From a virus: a stretch of DNA of 61,567 nucleotides. A program made the position numbers and the translations under genes. Below the pieces are notes generated by a model. The model searched no databases and was not told the DNA's origin. It saw only the letters and a program-made list of their open reading frames with translations. Shown here in pieces: positions 49,850 through 61,200 of this stretch; position 1 is the first letter of the stretch, and each line of letters opens with the position of its first letter. The stretch covers positions 1-61,567 of the IMG/VR virus record IMGVR_UViG_3300030108_005279; one strand, 5' to 3'.

Positions 49850-50573
49850 ATTCAAATCTCCCCTTGAGTGCTAAAAAATTTCTTTTTGCCTCAACAGCAG
49901 ATAAAGCCTTTCTGTAAGTGCGACATAATGCAAAATCACAATTCATTGCTTTCATCGTATTTGTACCTCTACCACCTATTCTCCAGTCATATGTGGAACC
50001 TGTTTTTAAAGACGCATCAGTAAACCCTGCTTGACTAATAGTCTGCACTAAAACACCATCTACATAAATTTTTCCTGATGTACTAGTCGCGTTTACCCAA
50101 TCAGCACTAAAGACGAAATGTTTCCATTCATTTCTTTTACAATCAAATGAAACATGTCTATGAGTACTACCATTATATAAATTCATTCCCATTTGTCCTG
50201 AGGTCGTGCCATCTCTATTTCTTATAGTGTAAGGATAACCTCCGGATCCATATAAATCAATCAACCATTTTTCACTATCACTCGCTGAGTTTTTATTTTT
50301 AAACCAAAATTCAATGCTATAATTTTGTGTTTTTTCAAAATTAGTGACATCATCAATCATGTCAGTATATCCTATGGTATCATTTGAACCATCCAAAGTC
50401 AAAAAACCATTATATTGAGGACTAAAAGTTGGACCATTATATAATGTCATATCATTCGATTCAATCTGATCAAATAATGTTGTTCCTGATTCAGGATAAC
50501 TTTTTGTATTACCAACATCAACACTTAATGCGAGACCATCTTTAACTAAATTCGGACCTGCTGAACATGCCAT
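49845..50573 (-). CDS. LamG-like lectin fibre protein, copy C
   Basis: 242 residues. Shared start PNLVKDGLALSVDVGNTKSY, then SNDMTLYNGPTFSPQYNGFL and TLDGSNDTIGY, the centre YSIEFWFKNKN, FDCKRNEWKHFVFSADW, GKIYVDGVLVQTISQ and the end LCRTYRKALSAVEAKRNF. This is the concanavalin/LamG jelly-roll signature (FxFDGxxDYI ... xWxHxxxxxxxxxxxxYxNG ... VYxRALSxxEVxxNY). Such proteins bind glycans; on a phage they are probably receptor-binding fibres. No signal peptide is present. Confidence 0.74.
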   Translation of the reverse strand: MACSAGPNLVKDGLALSVDVGNTKSYPESGTTLFDQIESNDMTLYNGPTFSPQYNGFLTLDGSNDTIGYTDMIDDVTNFEKTQNYSIEFWFKNKNSASDSEKWLIDLYGSGGYPYTIRNRDGTTSGQMGMNLYNGSTHRHVSFDCKRNEWKHFVFSADWVNATSTSGKIYVDGVLVQTISQAGFTDASLKTGSTYDWRIGGRGTNTMKAMNCDFALCRTYRKALSAVEAKRNFLALKGRFEL

Positions 50574-50575
50574 GT

Positions 50576-50824
50576 TTATGCTCCACTTGTATCGTCAGAA
50601 CTCCAATCATCTCCATTCAAAATTGTCAAAATTTGAGAGTGATCATAAGTTCCTTCAGTATTAGAAAGACTTGAGATAAAAGATGGATCATCACCATCCC
50701 ACTTTATAAATGTTTTTGTTTCATCCACAGATTTTCTGAGAGTTGCTTCTGATGTTTCACAAACCTGTGAAAAATCAACCTTTGAAACTTCTGATACTGG
50801 AATAATAAGATATTTTCTTGACAT
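50576..50824 (-). CDS. Small fibre-region protein, 82 residues
   Basis: MSRKYLIIPVSEVSKVDFSQ, VCETSEATLRKSVDETKTFI, KWDGDDPSFISSLSNTEGTY, DHSQILTILNGDDWSSDD. The KYLIIPVSEVxxIDFxxVxxTSxxTxRxSxDxxKTFVKWxG start and TxEGxYxHxxILxILxxxxW end are a small module often placed beside phage fibre genes. Function unproven. TATAAATA (50834-50841) is its late promoter candidate; it sits between two LamG genes, maybe as their assembly factor. Confidence 0.62.
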   Translation of the reverse strand: MSRKYLIIPVSEVSKVDFSQVCETSEATLRKSVDETKTFIKWDGDDPSFISSLSNTEGTYDHSQILTILNGDDWSSDDTSGA

Positions 50825-50833
50825 TTTTTTAAT

Positions 50834-50841
50834 TATTTATA
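50834..50841 (-). promoter_or_regulatory. Late promoter TATAAATA
   Basis: Exact octamer 10 bases before the ATG of the 82-residue gene and 5 bases after the stop of the LamG gene 50846-51607. Confidence 0.58.
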
Positions 50842-50845
50842 AGCA

Positions 50846-51607
50846 TCACACATATCTTCCTTTATGTGCATTATAGTTTTGTAAAACTTCTGCTGCCGTC
50901 AACGCTCTTCTATACACGGAGAACTGTGATAACTGTCCATCTAACCAAGTTTGAGAATCACCAGAATCTACAAATGAAATAGAAAAATTATCACTCGATG
51001 TTTTTATTCCCCCTATACTAGCATTATATAATGCTTCCTGCTGACCATTTAAGTAAGTATAATACTTATTATTCGTCGTATCCAAAACCACACATATATT
51101 ATGCCAAGTATTTGTAGTATTGTTACCAAAAACATTATCGGCAGTAGTCCATCTATGTTCCGTATTTGAATTATTAGTTACCAATACTGTTAATACATTA
51201 GTAGTTCCTCCACCAACATCACTGGCACCAGTATTTGATCTGGAAACCGTAGATTTATCATACCACAAAATTAATGGTTGAAAACCCGTTTTTCTTGGAT
51301 GTGTAATAATATTATTATCCCTACTATCATCATGTAATTGCAACCAAATATTAAAACTACAATCTTTTTGTTGTATTTCCGAATTTATACGCTGGTTAAA
51401 TTGTAGATAATCATCAGTACCATCGAAAACAATACTACCTTGATTTTCTGTGTTAAAAGTGGGTCCGTTAACTAGTGTTGCATAAGTGCCTTTCAAACCA
51501 ATATCAGTCCACGTAGTTCCACTACCAGAGTATGATTTTGTATTTGCTGCATCAAGACAAACAGCAAGTCCATCAGTAACTATATTTGGAGATTGAAATA
51601 ATGCCAT
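50846..51607 (-). CDS. LamG-like lectin fibre protein, copy B
   Basis: 253 residues. PNIVTDGLAVCLDAANTKSY, SGSGTTWTDIGLKGTYATLV, NGPTFNTENQGSIVFDGTDD, YLQF, then CSFNIWLQLHDDSRDNNIIT, TNTWHNICVVLDTTNNKYYT, YLNGQQEALYNASIGGIKTS and FSVYRRALTAAEVLQNYNAH. Clear LamG family pattern with the terminal RALTAAEVLQNYNA box. Start overlaps the stop of copy A by one base, so the two are coupled. Calcium and sugar binding are family properties. Confidence 0.76.
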   Translation of the reverse strand: MALFQSPNIVTDGLAVCLDAANTKSYSGSGTTWTDIGLKGTYATLVNGPTFNTENQGSIVFDGTDDYLQFNQRINSEIQQKDCSFNIWLQLHDDSRDNNIITHPRKTGFQPLILWYDKSTVSRSNTGASDVGGGTTNVLTVLVTNNSNTEHRWTTADNVFGNNTTNTWHNICVVLDTTNNKYYTYLNGQQEALYNASIGGIKTSSDNFSISFVDSGDSQTWLDGQLSQFSVYRRALTAAEVLQNYNAHKGRYV

Positions 51608-52263
51608 TACACATACCTGCCTTTGAGTGCATTATAATTTTGTAAAACTTCTGCTGATGTCAGTGCTTTATCATAAATCGCCACTATAGATATTCTACTA
51701 TGAGATAATTCTGCAGAACCAGCTACTGGTCTTGGATCACCTCCTATAAAGAAATCTTTTGATGGTTTAGTAATGCTTGATGTTTGAGTAGCAACTGAAA
51801 TACCATTTTTATAATAAGTAAATGATGTCCCATTTTTAGTTATGCAAATATTTTGCCAAATATTAGCTGTCATTGATGGACCAAAATTATCACTGTAATA
51901 TTCAAACGTATTAGTGGTCAGTTTTGTAAAATTTAAATCATTGCCACGATTCCCCAATATTAATTCATCATTTTCTCCCACAGCAAAAGGATATACCCAA
52001 ACATACCAAGTAAATGAAGTTGAGGTTGAGTATGCGGGTTGAGAATATGATGAAAATGATGTGTAGTCATTAGTACCATCAAATAATAAATATCCCAAAT
52101 TATCACCACTAAATGTAGGTCCGTTCGTTAATGTCCCATCAATGCTTGTTCCAATCAAATTTTTCCAGTTAGTTCCACTACCAGAATAAGACTTTGGATT
52201 AGCAGCATCTAAACATAATACAAGTCCATCAGAAACTATATTTGGATTGTAAATAGTTGCCAT
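51607..52263 (-). CDS. LamG-like lectin fibre protein, copy A
   Basis: 218 residues. PNIVSDGLVLCLDAANPKSY, SGSGTNWKNLIGTSIDGTLT, NGPTFSGDNLGYLLFDGTND, YTSF, FTWYVWVYPFAVGENDELIL, NIWQNICITKNGTSFTYYKN and IVAIYDKALTSAEVLQNYNA. The first 60 residues and the last 20 are nearly the same as in copy B, while the lectin centre differs. It directly follows the S74 end of the second long fibre. Role as alternative receptor-binding lectin is inferred. Confidence 0.76.
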   Translation of the reverse strand: MATIYNPNIVSDGLVLCLDAANPKSYSGSGTNWKNLIGTSIDGTLTNGPTFSGDNLGYLLFDGTNDYTSFSSYSQPAYSTSTSFTWYVWVYPFAVGENDELILGNRGNDLNFTKLTTNTFEYYSDNFGPSMTANIWQNICITKNGTSFTYYKNGISVATQTSSITKPSKDFFIGGDPRPVAGSAELSHSRISIVAIYDKALTSAEVLQNYNALKGRYV

Positions 52264-52264
52264 A

Positions 52265-55200
52265 TCATTCTAATTTTGAAATACGCTCGCTAAGAGTATC
52301 TATCTGTTTTTGTTGATCCTTCACAACCTCAATCAACAGACCGACTAAACCATTATAGTTTACAGTCTTCGGATCATCTCCGTGAACAAGTTGTGGAAGT
52401 ATCTTCTCAACCTGATCGGCAATGACTCCAAGTGCAGGTTTATCATCTTTCTTCCAGTTGAATGATACACCTTCAATTTGTATAACCTTAGAGATAGGAT
52501 CATCAATTGGTTTGATATTAGTCTTGTATCTAATATCAGAAGTTGAATTAAAGTTTGGTGCGGAAACATCACCAGCAGCAGTCAGAGAAGTTCCATTAAG
52601 TAACTGTAAACTATCACTACGGAATTCTGCGGTTACAGTTTCAGATCCAGCTTTAATATTTTTAATTTGAAGAGTACCATCTTCAGTGCCATCTGTTACA
52701 TCTGCTGTTATACCTGCTAACTGTACATAATTAAGTTGGTTACCAGCACTATCACTTCCATTAAACTTAAGAATTCCAAGGAAGTCATCATCAGCTGGTG
52801 AACCATCATCTCTTATGAGATTTATTGTAGGACCAACAGCAGCACTTGATTCAGTCGAACAAACTGTTAAAGTCGCGCTATTTGCTCCATGAGGTTTGAT
52901 TACAACAAGACCTCTGCTGATTGTTGTAGATCCATCACTACCTCCTAAAAATGCAGGATTAGCAGCAAATGTAGTAACACCCGTGACACATGCATCACCT
53001 GTTACAGTTAATCTGGAGGTTGGATTAGTTGTAGATCCAATACCAACATTGAAGTCGGAATTACCCACAATCCAGCGATTTGTATCTTTACCAATTGCAA
53101 GTTGACAACCACCAGTAGCGGATAGAGGATTAACAGATGCACCAATAATAATATTAGAACATCCAGATGTAACCGTGCATCCAGCATATTTTCCTAAGAA
53201 GACATTATCATCACCAGATGATAAATTAAGACCTGATCGTCTACCAATTATAACGTTATCATCACCAGAGAGTGGTCCAGTATTAACTGTGCAATTACCC
53301 AAGATAATGTTGAATCGACCAGTGGTCATTCTATAACCAGCACAGTGTCCAACAGCTATATTTCTATTTGCACTGCTTGAAACATATCCACCAGCAGCGT
53401 CTCCAATAAAGACGTTTAAGTAAGCGTCAGTGGACTGAGCACCAGCAAAATTTCCAAGGAAGATATTAGTATTACCACTTGTTATAGTGTTTCCTGCCAA
53501 ACAACCGATAGATATGTTGCCACTAGCAGTAAGAGTACCTGAACCTAATGACTGTTTTCCAATCGCAATATTACAAGCACCCTCTGTCATATTAGCAGCA
53601 GCGTTGCAACCCATGGCAATATTATTACCACCACTTGTGATTGCATTACCTGCCTTGTGACCCATTAAAACGTTGTAACAAGCAAAATTTCCATTAAGAT
53701 TTGCACCAGCACTATATCCAATACCAATGTTGAAACAAGTATTAGTGCTACTATCTTCACCAGAACTTGTTCCTGCATATAAGTTTTCATTTGAGTCTGG
53801 TTCGAATCCACCAAGTGAACTACCGTCTGCCTTGGCAAAGTTTGATGCTGTAATGACACCACTAACACAAGCATCACCTGTTACGGTTAATCTGGAGGTT
53901 GGATTAGTTGTAGATCCAATACCAACATTGAAGTCAGAGTTACCTACAATCCAACGACTTGTGCAAGTACCAATCGCTAATTGATCACTACCAGTTGCTG
54001 AAGGAGGTGATACATACGCACCAATGGAAACGTTACGATGTCCAGTTGTAACACATCTACCTGCTGCAGATCCCAAAGATACATTTCTACCACCTGATGA
54101 AATTGAACAACCAGCAGAAGGTCCGAACAATGCGTTATTACTACCTGAAGAGATTTTATTACCACTGTATTGACCAATTGTTACATTACGATTACCTGAG
54201 GTATCACTTCCACTTGAATTGGCTCCAAGAGATGCTTTTCCCATAGCAACATTATAAGAACCATCTGCAGAACCACTACCAGAAATATGCCTACCTGCTA
54301 AGGCACCCAACATTATATTGGCATGTCCGTTTACAAGTCCTTTACCCGCGTAATTTCCAATCGCGATGTTGCAGTTACCTATACCACCACTGCTACCTCC
54401 CAAAAGTGCATGGAATCCAATAGCAATATTGCAATTATTCTGTAATTTTCTTCCTGCAAGTTGTCCAATTGCAATATTATGTAAACCTGTTGACAAACAA
54501 CATTGTAGAGTGTATGCACCAAGTGCAATGTTACCTGAACCAGATGTAATGCATTTTGAAGAATATGCTCCCAGTGCAACGTTATTATTTCCTGTCACTG
54601 CTGCACAATCCATTGTAAATTTACCTAATACAATGTTTCGTGATCCACTTGTTAACAACTTAGCAGAATTAGTGCCTAATAAAATATTATTTTCACCAGT
54701 ATTATCTGTTGTTGTGCCACTACCACATCCTGCCATACATCCTATGGCAATATTATTATTACAAATTAAACCAACACCTGAGTAATTTCCTATAAAGACG
54801 TTACAACTTCCATCAGCAATACACGTTCCTGCACACATTCCAATGAGAGTATTTCTATTTCCACCAGTTGCACATTTTCCTGAGTGAGTTCCCAATATGA
54901 CGTTATGATCACCAGAGTCTAATCTCTTACCTGCAGCACAACCCATTATAATGTTGAATTGTGTATCAGAGTCAGCACATGCTCCAGCCTGTAAACCAGC
55001 AATTAAATTACATTGTGCGTCTTGAGAGAATCCACCACTGATTGCGATGGTTGCAATTCCTGCTGCACCACTTGTTGCAGTAACAGTGACACCAGTAGAA
55101 CCATTAAAATCAAGAGTGGAAATGCTTCCTCCAGTTCCTACTACAGATCCACTCTGATTTTTAACAGTCAGACCACCAATCGCACCGATTCCTGTTGCTG

Positions 55201-58200
55201 TAATTCCTGTTAAGCTTGAACCATCACCACGGAACTCAGTGGCAGTCACGATACCAGTAAAGTTACCACCAATAGAATTAATATTAACTGCAGTTAGAAT
55301 ACCTGTAGCACCAGCATTTCTTCCATCCCCTTGAGTTAAATTAATACCTGTCGCAGTAAGAATACCAGCAACTCCAACTCCTCCTGTTCCAGGAACAGTC
55401 AATTCAGTTTTTCCACTAGTTCTTATATGAACATTACCAGAAGTTCCACCTGAACTATTCGCTGACAGAACCACATTTCTATTCGAACTGGTTTTAATTC
55501 TGAGTTCTCCAATAGAACCTGCACCGTTTTCTGGTGAAAGAGAACCATATGTAGTTCCATCATATTGAACAGCAATCGCAGTATTTGTAGTGGTTACATT
55601 CGCTGTAATTGCGTTTATAGTGGACGTTGCAGTGATTTTATCATGAAATGTAGATACACCAGCAACGACTAAACCCTTTGTTGCTACATTTTCTGTACCA
55701 CCAATACCAGTCAACGCAGAACCGTCACCAACAAAAGAAGTTGCAGTCATAACACCACTGACGCAAGCATCACCTGCAACACTAAGTCTTGAACTTGGGT
55801 TCGTGGTTCCGATACCAACCATAAATTCAGATGTTCCAGAGATCCAAGTTGAAGTTCCCGCACCAATTGTCAATTGATAATCACCAGTAGCTGATGGAAG
55901 TTCGACATCACGTCCAATCGCAATATTATAACTTCCGGTAGTGTTTGTATTACCTGCTTTGTCACCAAGGAAGACATTACCAATACCTGATGAAATAAGA
56001 CATCCTGCCTCATGACCTAAGAAAGCGTTATAACAACCAGTAGAAAAACATCTACCTGCCTTTGTTCCAACAAAGGTATTATGTTTTCCAGTGGTTCCTC
56101 CTCCCTTTCCTTGTCCAGTATAAGCACCGATAAAGACATTGCAAACACCAGTGCAAGCACATATACCAGCATTATTTCCAACGAACGTAGCAAACTGAGA
56201 TCTATCACATTTTCCAGCACCACATCCAATGAAAGTATTCTCACCTGATTGATTACATTTACCAGCATGGTGTCCAAGTGCAACACTTCCTGATCCAAAA
56301 TTATCAGCAACTATTGCATATTGACCAATTGCAATATTGTTACCATTATTAAATGAGTAACCTGCTTTTCGACCAATTGCTATATTACCGCCAGTACTAG
56401 CTCCACCAGAAGCACCTGCCTGACGACCTATAGAAATGTTACCACCAGCACCTGTCTTGCCACATCCTGCATCTGTTCCTATCAAGATGTTTTGATCACC
56501 ACTTGTAGTTGCCTTACCTGCACAAGAACCAAAGAATATGTTATAACAACCAGACCCATCAAGATCACATCCAGAACAAGTATTAGATGCGAATAAGTTT
56601 ACATCGGCATCTGCTGAAAATCCACCTAAAGAACTACCATCTGCCTTGGCGAAGTTTGCTGCGGTGATAACACCGCTAACACATGCATCACCGGCAACAG
56701 TTAATCTGGAGGTTGGATTTGTTAATCCAATACCAACCATGAAGTCACAAGTTCCAAAGATCCAGTTTGTGTGAGCAACACCTATTGCTAATTGTGTGTC
56801 TCCAGTTATAGATGGTACGGATGCACTATAACCTACCACCACGTTACATGAACCAGTTGTGAGTCCTAAACCTGCATTAGGACCTAAAAGTGTATTAAAA
56901 ACACCCGTGGATACACAACATCCTGCTTTACTACCAAGTGCAACATTAAATCCACCAGTGGCACTACCACTGATTCCCTTTAATGCACATGCACCAATAG
57001 CAACGTTATTATTACCATCAGTACGTTGACATCCTGCTACACATCCTACATAAACGTTACTTGATCCATCTGATTTAGCACCAGCACCATTTCCAACAAA
57101 AACATTTCCTGATCCTGATGATTCATTCCCCGAATACTTGGTTTGGTTACCAACCATAACGTTACCTGATCCAGTTGTGACCTTACATCCAGATTTTCTT
57201 CCAATATACACATTATTACCACCAGTGCATTGACAACCACCAGCTTGAAAACCTATTGCTACGCTGTAAGATCCACTACAAAGAGTTCGAAGAGCACATC
57301 CACCTATTGCCACAACTCTATTAGCAGTAACACAATTACTTTTAACAGCATTCATACCTATGATAACACTATCACAACCAGTTGTTAGGCACATCCCTGC
57401 TCCATAACCTATTCCAATATTACAGCAACCTGTTATACCAGCATCTTTTCTGATACCACCAGCCAACATTCCAACAAATACACTTCTATTTGCAGAAGTT
57501 AAACCAGTACCTGCACACATACCAATTGCGACATTATCTGATCCTGTTACACTGCATGAAGAATCTCCTCTCCCTGCATTTCTTCCCATGAAGATGTTAT
57601 CATCACCAGTCGTGCTTTTACATCCTGCAGCACAACCAACAAAGATATTATATGAACCAGATGTTGTATTACATCCAACTTCCTTTCCAAGAAAAACATT
57701 ATATGCACCAGATGTTGTATTCCTACCAGCACAAGTGCCGAGCATAAGATTAAAGCATCCATCAGTTCCATCAAGATTACAACCAGAACAAGTTCCAGCA
57801 ACTAAGTTTTCGTCTGCGTCTGATTTAAATCCAGCATCTCCAGAAGTAGCGATACCACTTAAGAAAGAACCATCACCACAGAACTTAGTTGCACTTACGA
57901 TACCACTTGAAGATAACATTGTGATTGCAGATCCAACAAACACATTGTTATGGAATGTTGAGACACCAGCAACCACTAAATTATCAAATGCACCAAGATT
58001 GGTTTGAGTTCCAACACCACTTAAGTTTGCACCATTACCAAAGAATGTTGATGCAGTTACCGAATTGATACCAGATATATTTGTAGAGTCATCTCCAATT
58101 ATATTTCCGTTCGCAGTAATATTACCAGCAGCAGTGATTTCATTAATACCTGTGATATTTGTTGATCCATCACCAGCAATGTTTCCATTTGCAGTGATAT

Positions 58201-61200
58201 CACCAGCAACTGAAAGAGCAGTGCCATTTAATAGTTGTAAACTATCACTACGGAAACGACCAGTGATTGTTTGTGAACCTGCTTTGATATGGGCAAACTC
58301 AATGATGCCATCTTCTGTTCCATTACTTGCGTCTAATATCTTACCTGTAATCTTGGCATAGTTTCTCTGAACACCTGTGTCACTTTCACCTTGGAATTTA
58401 ATTTGTCCAAGATAATCCGCATCAGCAGGAGATGCACTATTTCTGAAGAGATTAATTATTGGTGCTGCTGAACTACCAGTATCAGTAGAGGTAAGAGTTA
58501 GATCACCAGTGCCAGTAATATTGCCACTAAAGGTAGAAACACCAGTTACATCCAATCCACCAGCAGTAATTCTTACACCATTTCTTGCAGTAACGAGTCC
58601 AACCGAATCAATATTAGTTACATCTTCGTATGTTAATGTTCCACCGACTGATACGTTTCCAGTTACATTTAATGAACTTAATGTTCCAACTGAAGTGATA
58701 TTAGGTTGAGCAGCAGTTTGAAGTGTACCTGTTAAGGTTGATGCAGTAACACCAGCAATACCAGTGATATTTGTTGAACTATCGCCAACAATATTTCCAT
58801 TTGCATTGATATTTCCTGAAACTGTTAATGAACTTAATGTTCCCAGTGAAGTTACATTTGGTTGAGCAGCAGTTATAAGAGTTCCAGAGAATGAAGTTGC
58901 GGTTACAACACCAATAGCGTTTACACCTTTGGCAGTTAATATACCAACAATTCCAACACCACCATTTTGAGTCTGAAGTGCAAGTCTACCACTATAATAT
59001 AATTCAGTTTCTCCCTGCCCTTCACAAAGGATGTTCAAACTACTTTGATGTCCATGAATCTCAATTCTGTTGTCAGAACTTGTTCCACCCTCAATAAACA
59101 ATGTTTTTGATCCATCATACTTAATTTTACCATCTCTGGTACCAGAGGTTGGGTCTATGAGTATATGATAATCAGTAACACCACCCTCAGTAAATACAGC
59201 CTTCGATGCAGTTGCAATTCCAACACCAAAGATATTCTTACTATTACCATTTAAATCACCACCTAAAGTTGGTGTAGCGTCTCCAAGAATCGAGGTTGTG
59301 ATACCAGTAAGTGAAGAAAACGGATAGTTAGTAGCATCAGATAGATTAAATGCTGGAGTCGCATCAGTTCCACCAAGAGCAAGAGATATACCACCAAAAG
59401 AAACTGTAGAATTTGCTAATTTGTCATTTGCTATTGAACCTGCGAGTTGTGCATTGGTTATAGTTCCGGATAAAGATGATGTTGGATAGTTAGTTGCATC
59501 TGAAAGATCAAACGCTGGAGTTGCATCAGTTTCACCAAGAGCAAGAGATATACCACCAAAAGAAACTGTAGAATTTGATAATTTGTCATTCGCTATTGAA
59601 CCTGCTAACTGAGCATTAGTGATAGTTCCAGATAAAGATGATGTGGGATAGTTAGTAGCATCACTTAAATCAAATGCTGGAGTCGCATCTGAAGAACCTA
59701 ATGCTAAACTTACTCCACCAAAAGAAACTGTAGAATTTGATAATTTATCATTCGCTATTGAACCTGCTAACTGAGCATTAGTAATAGTTCCAGTTAAATC
59801 AGTGGTTGCTAAATTTCCAGAGAATGATGTTGCAGTAACTACACCAGTGACATTTAATCCACCAGCAGTAATTCTTACGTCATCATTGAAGGTTGATATA
59901 CCACCAACTGTGAGACCCTCAATTATTTGAAGATCAGTAAAACTTGATGTTCCTTCAGTATTAATACCACCACCAACAAATTTGTTTGCAGTTACAATAC
60001 CAGTAAAGTTGCCACCTACACCACTTACGTCTGTGACAGTTACAGAGTTAATACCAGATATATTTGTAGAATTATCTCCAACTATGTTACCATTCGCATT
60101 TATATTACCTGAAACTGTTGCTGAACTTAAAGTTCCAAGTGATGTGATATTTGGTTGAGCAGCAGTTTGTAATGTTCCTGTTAAATTGCCAGAGAATCCA
60201 CTTGATGCTGTGACTACTCCAGTAAAGTTCCCACCTACACCACTTACGTCCGTGATCGTGATATTAGGTGATCCACTTAAACCAGCAGCAGTTCCTGATG
60301 TGTTTTGATTACCTGTTTGGTTTACGCCAGGTAAGTTAATGCTTGCTGTGCCATCGAAAGAAACTCCACCAATATCCCTTGCGGTTTCGAGTGCTGTTGC
60401 TGTGGCAGCATTTCCAGATGTGTCTTGATTACCAGAAGTATTAACACCTGGTAAATTAATATTTGCAGATCCATCGAAAGAAACTCCACCGATTGTTCTT
60501 GCTGTAGTAAGACCATCTGCCTTACCAGCAGTATCAGCGTTACCAGTTAGATTACCAACAACATTTCCTGTAAGATTACCAAAAACATTTGTTGCGGTAA
60601 CAGAGCTAATACCAGATATGTTTGTAGAATTATCTCCAATAATATTTCCGTTTGCGTTAATGTTTCCTGAAACTGTTGCTGAACTTAAAGTTCCAAGTGA
60701 TGTGATATTGGGTTGTGCAGCAGTCTGAAGAGTTCCTGTTAAATTACCAGAGAATCCACTTGATGCTGTGACCACTCCTGTAAAGTTACCACCAACGCCA
60801 CTTACGTCAGTAATTGTAATATTAGGTGACCCACTTAAACCTGCGGCAGTCCCTGAAGTATTTTGATTACCTGGTTGGTTTACACCAGGTAAATTTATAC
60901 TTGCTGTGCCATCGAAAGAAACTCCACCAATATTTCTTGCAGTCTCAAGTGCTGTTGCAGTATCAGCATTTCCAGAAGTGTCTTGATTACCTGCTTGGTT
61001 TACACCAGGTAAATTAATATTTGAAGATCCATCAAATGAAACTCCACCGATTGTTCTTGCAGTAGTGAGTCCATCTGCTTTACCAGCAGTGTCAGCATTT
61101 CCAGTTAAATTACCAATTACATTTCCTGTAAGATTACCTGAAAAACCATCATTTGATGTTACAATTCCAGATCCAACACTTACTCCATTTCCAACTACAA

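Noticed and set aside
60775-60775. GTG as start of the second giant fibre
   Set aside because: The frame continues open to the window edge with the same repeat modules (VGGNFTGVVTASSGF context), so the GTG is internal.
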